Part shown: positions 62,578-64,000 of the stretch, in pieces
Layout of the letters: every line of letters starts with the position of its first letter
Numbering within the stretch: position 1 is the first letter of the stretch
Notes under the pieces: generated by a model
Database searches by the model: none
Seen by the model: the letters and a program-made list of their open reading frames with translations, nothing else
Told to the model about the DNA's origin: nothing
DNA from: Streptomyces sp. 35G-GA-8
GTDB taxonomy: Bacteria; Actinomycetota; Actinomycetes; Streptomycetales; Streptomycetaceae
Assembly (NCBI RefSeq): GCF_023534745.1
Contig: NZ_JAMHJQ010000017.1
Coordinates: 58,692-122,691 of the forward strand
Direction: 5' to 3'
DNA: 64,000 nucleotides
Position numbers and translations under genes: made by a program

Positions 62578-63260
62578 TGGTAGCCGTAGACGCCGCGTGC
62601 CTGGTCACGCACGAGACGGCCCTTCTCCAGCTCGATCACACGCTTGCGCATCTGGTCGACGATGTTCTGGTCGTGGGTCGCCATCACGACGGTGGTACCG
62701 GTGCGGTTGATGCGGTCCAGCAGCTTCATGATGCCGACGGAGGTCTGCGGGTCGAGGTTGCCGGTCGGTTCGTCCGCGATGAGCAGCATGGGACGGTTGA
62801 CGAAGGCCCGCGCGATCGCGACGCGCTGCTGCTCACCACCGGAGAGCTCACCGGGCATCCGGTCCTCCTTGCCGCCGAGGCCGACGAGATCGAGGACCTG
62901 CGGTACGGACTTGCGGGTCTCGCCGCGGGACTTGCCGATGACCTCCTGCGCGAACGCGACATTCTGTGCCACGGTCTTGTTCGGCAGCAGCCGGAAGTCC
63001 TGGAAGACGGTGCCCAGCTGGCGGCGCATCTGCGGCACCTTCCAGTTGGACAGGCGCGCGAGGTCCTTGCCGAGGACGTGCACCATGCCATGGCTGGCGC
63101 GCTCCTCACGCAGGAGCAGCCTCAGGAAGGTCGACTTTCCGGAACCGGACGAGCCGACGAGGAAGACGAACTCCCCCTTCTCGATCTCAAGGGAGACATC
63201 GCGCAGAGCGGGGCTGTTCTGTTTCGGGTAGGTCTTGGAGACGTTGTCGAATCGGATCAC
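62571..63260 (-). CDS. ftsE: Cell division ATP-binding protein FtsE
   Basis: A 229-residue ABC ATPase partner of FtsX. Walker A is GSSGSGKST (36-44), the signature motif is [14 protein letters not shown] and Walker [13 protein letters not shown]. The N-terminus [14 protein letters not shown] is typical. The start is GTG at 63260; no ribosome site is obvious. Confidence 0.97.
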   Translation of the reverse strand: MIRFDNVSKTYPKQNSPALRDVSLEIEKGEFVFLVGSSGSGKSTFLRLLLREERASHGMVHVLGKDLARLSNWKVPQMRRQLGTVFQDFRLLPNKTVAQNVAFAQEVIGKSRGETRKSVPQVLDLVGLGGKEDRMPGELSGGEQQRVAIARAFVNRPMLLIADEPTGNLDPQTSVGIMKLLDRINRTGTTVVMATHDQNIVDQMRKRVIELEKGRLVRDQARGVYGYQH

Positions 63261-63543
63261 GGGTGCACCACGGTCGGCCGGGAGTAGGTGAGCGAGACCT
63301 TACGCGACCCGCGCCGCCGCGCGCAGTCCGCGTCCATTGTTGAAACCCTGCCCGAGGGCGGGCTTGGGCCGATTTATCACGGATGGCGCCGGACCGCCAG
63401 CGGTGAGGTCCACCAGGAATCCGGCCGACCGCGCCGAAACGGCCGAGAACTGGCAGAGTGGAGGGGGGAACGGTCGTGTTTCCCGAAGCGTTGGGCGGAG
63501 AGACACTGGCTGCGGCTCCGCCGCGCGGTGAGGAGGAATGCGC

Positions 63544-63738
63544 ATGACCTACGACAGACTGGTGTGCGCCAACTGCGCGGGACCCGTCACCGAGGGCCGC
63601 TGCCGCGTGTGCCGCGCCAACAGGGAGCGGCTCCAGCAGCGGGGCCCCCTGGGCGGTCTCAGCCCGGTGGCGCTGCTCACACTGCTGGTGGTGCTCGTGG
63701 CCGCGGTGGCGCTGATGGCCGCGTATCAGCCCGCCTGA
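63544..63738 (+). CDS. Small zinc-ribbon membrane protein, 64 aa
   Basis: A 64-residue protein with an N-terminal two-pair cysteine ribbon (CANCAGPVTEGRCRVCRANRERL) and one C-terminal transmembrane helix (VALLTLLVVLVAAVALMAAY). This type is common near ftsE in streptomycetes; function unknown. The ATG at 63544 fits the AGGAGG site 7-8 nt upstream better than the ATG at 63538. Confidence 0.85.
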   Translation: MTYDRLVCANCAGPVTEGRCRVCRANRERLQQRGPLGGLSPVALLTLLVVLVAAVALMAAYQPA

Positions 63739-63765
63739 CACCCAGGACACCCGCGGGATCAACAT

Positions 63766-63802
63766 GAGGGGCTCGGACGCCTGACCGGCGTCCGAGCCCC
63801 TC
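63766..63802. terminator. Bidirectional terminator
   Basis: A perfect 16-bp stem (GAGGGGCTCGGACGCC at 63766-63781 with 63787-63802), 5-nt loop, between convergent genes. Confidence 0.92.
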
Positions 63803-63822
63803 GCGTTTACGTACTACAGCGT

Positions 63823-64000
63823 TCAGACGGCCGTACGGCCACCGCCGACCAGACGCGGCAGCATCCGGAAGCCGATACCGCCGGCGATCATCGTCGCGGC
63901 GCCGATCAGCAGGAACGTGGTCTCGGCGGCGCCGGTCTCCGCCAGCTCCTCCTTGGGCGCACCCTGCTGGACCGGCTGCGAGCCGACACTGTCGGTGTCG
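63823..64000 (-). CDS. LAETG-anchored cell-wall protein, C-terminus only
   Basis: The visible 58 C-terminal residues form a class-E sortase sorting signal: LAETG, a hydrophobic helix (TFLLIGAATMIAGGIGF) and a basic tail (RMLPRLVGGGRTAV). The upstream SQPVQQGAPKEE is a polar linker. The protein would be exported and covalently linked to peptidoglycan. Its N-terminal function lies outside the window. Confidence 0.85.
   Translation of the reverse strand, partial: DTDSVGSQPVQQGAPKEELAETGAAETTFLLIGAATMIAGGIGFRMLPRLVGGGRTAV

Overview
The window is a high-GC actinobacterial chromosome segment, almost certainly Streptomyces. The evidence is strong G/C third-position bias, frequent GTG/TTG starts, an SsgA-like sporulation protein, an HU-type nucleoid protein, a Streptomyces-type tmRNA tag ending AFALAA, DasR- and NnaR-type regulation, and an LAETG sortase substrate. 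Gene order around hupA, sigU and nnaR resembles the conserved core of Streptomyces chromosomes (recalled, not searched). About 57 protein genes, one tRNA, one tmRNA, one riboswitch, one candidate structured RNA and several terminators can be supported.

Layout, left to right. 1-2.6 kb: a BtuFCD/FecBCD-type ABC importer read leftwards behind a cobalamin riboswitch. 2.6-8.1 kb: a JAMM peptidase (Mec-like), an amino-acid permease, a DUF2017/ClpS pair, and the NAD-salvage pair pncB-pncA. 8.2-18 kb: a secreted M6 peptidase, small membrane and RDD proteins, the SsgA-like protein ssgG, a GlcD-type FAD oxidase and a TPR protein. 18-28 kb: hpd with a divergent Lrp regulator, an HxlR/imine-reductase-like divergent pair, a Lon-domain membrane protein, IclR, a DEAD-type helicase, an aldo/keto reductase and an MFS pump. 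28-30.5 kb: tRNA-Cys followed by a small lower-GC3 accessory island (small protein, DUF6879, XRE-DUF5753, and an ORF-like tail) bracketed by two copies of a 22-bp motif.

30.5-35.4 kb: a three-subunit xanthine-dehydrogenase-family operon with overlapping genes, a very long extension on the iron-sulphur subunit and unusual active-site motifs in the molybdenum subunit. 35.7-40.5 kb: a sugar ABC importer plus an intracellular GH20 hexosaminidase in one operon behind a good match to the DasR operator, which suggests N-acetylglucosamine/chitooligosaccharide use. 40.8-50.2 kb: core genes (DUF3039, YqgE, murA, hupA, malic enzyme, HelD-like RNA-polymerase remodeller, rsuA-sigU). A structured RNA with its own terminator lies between helD and the malic enzyme gene.

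50.4-59.2 kb: CGNR zinc-finger regulator, GNAT acetyltransferase, the HemD-winged-helix nitrate regulator nnaR with narK, LacI and RraA-like genes, and a LysR/MFS divergent pair. 59.2-64 kb: the conserved ssrA-smpB-S41 peptidase-ftsX-ftsE block, a tiny zinc-ribbon membrane protein, and the C-terminus of an LAETG cell-wall protein cut by the window edge.
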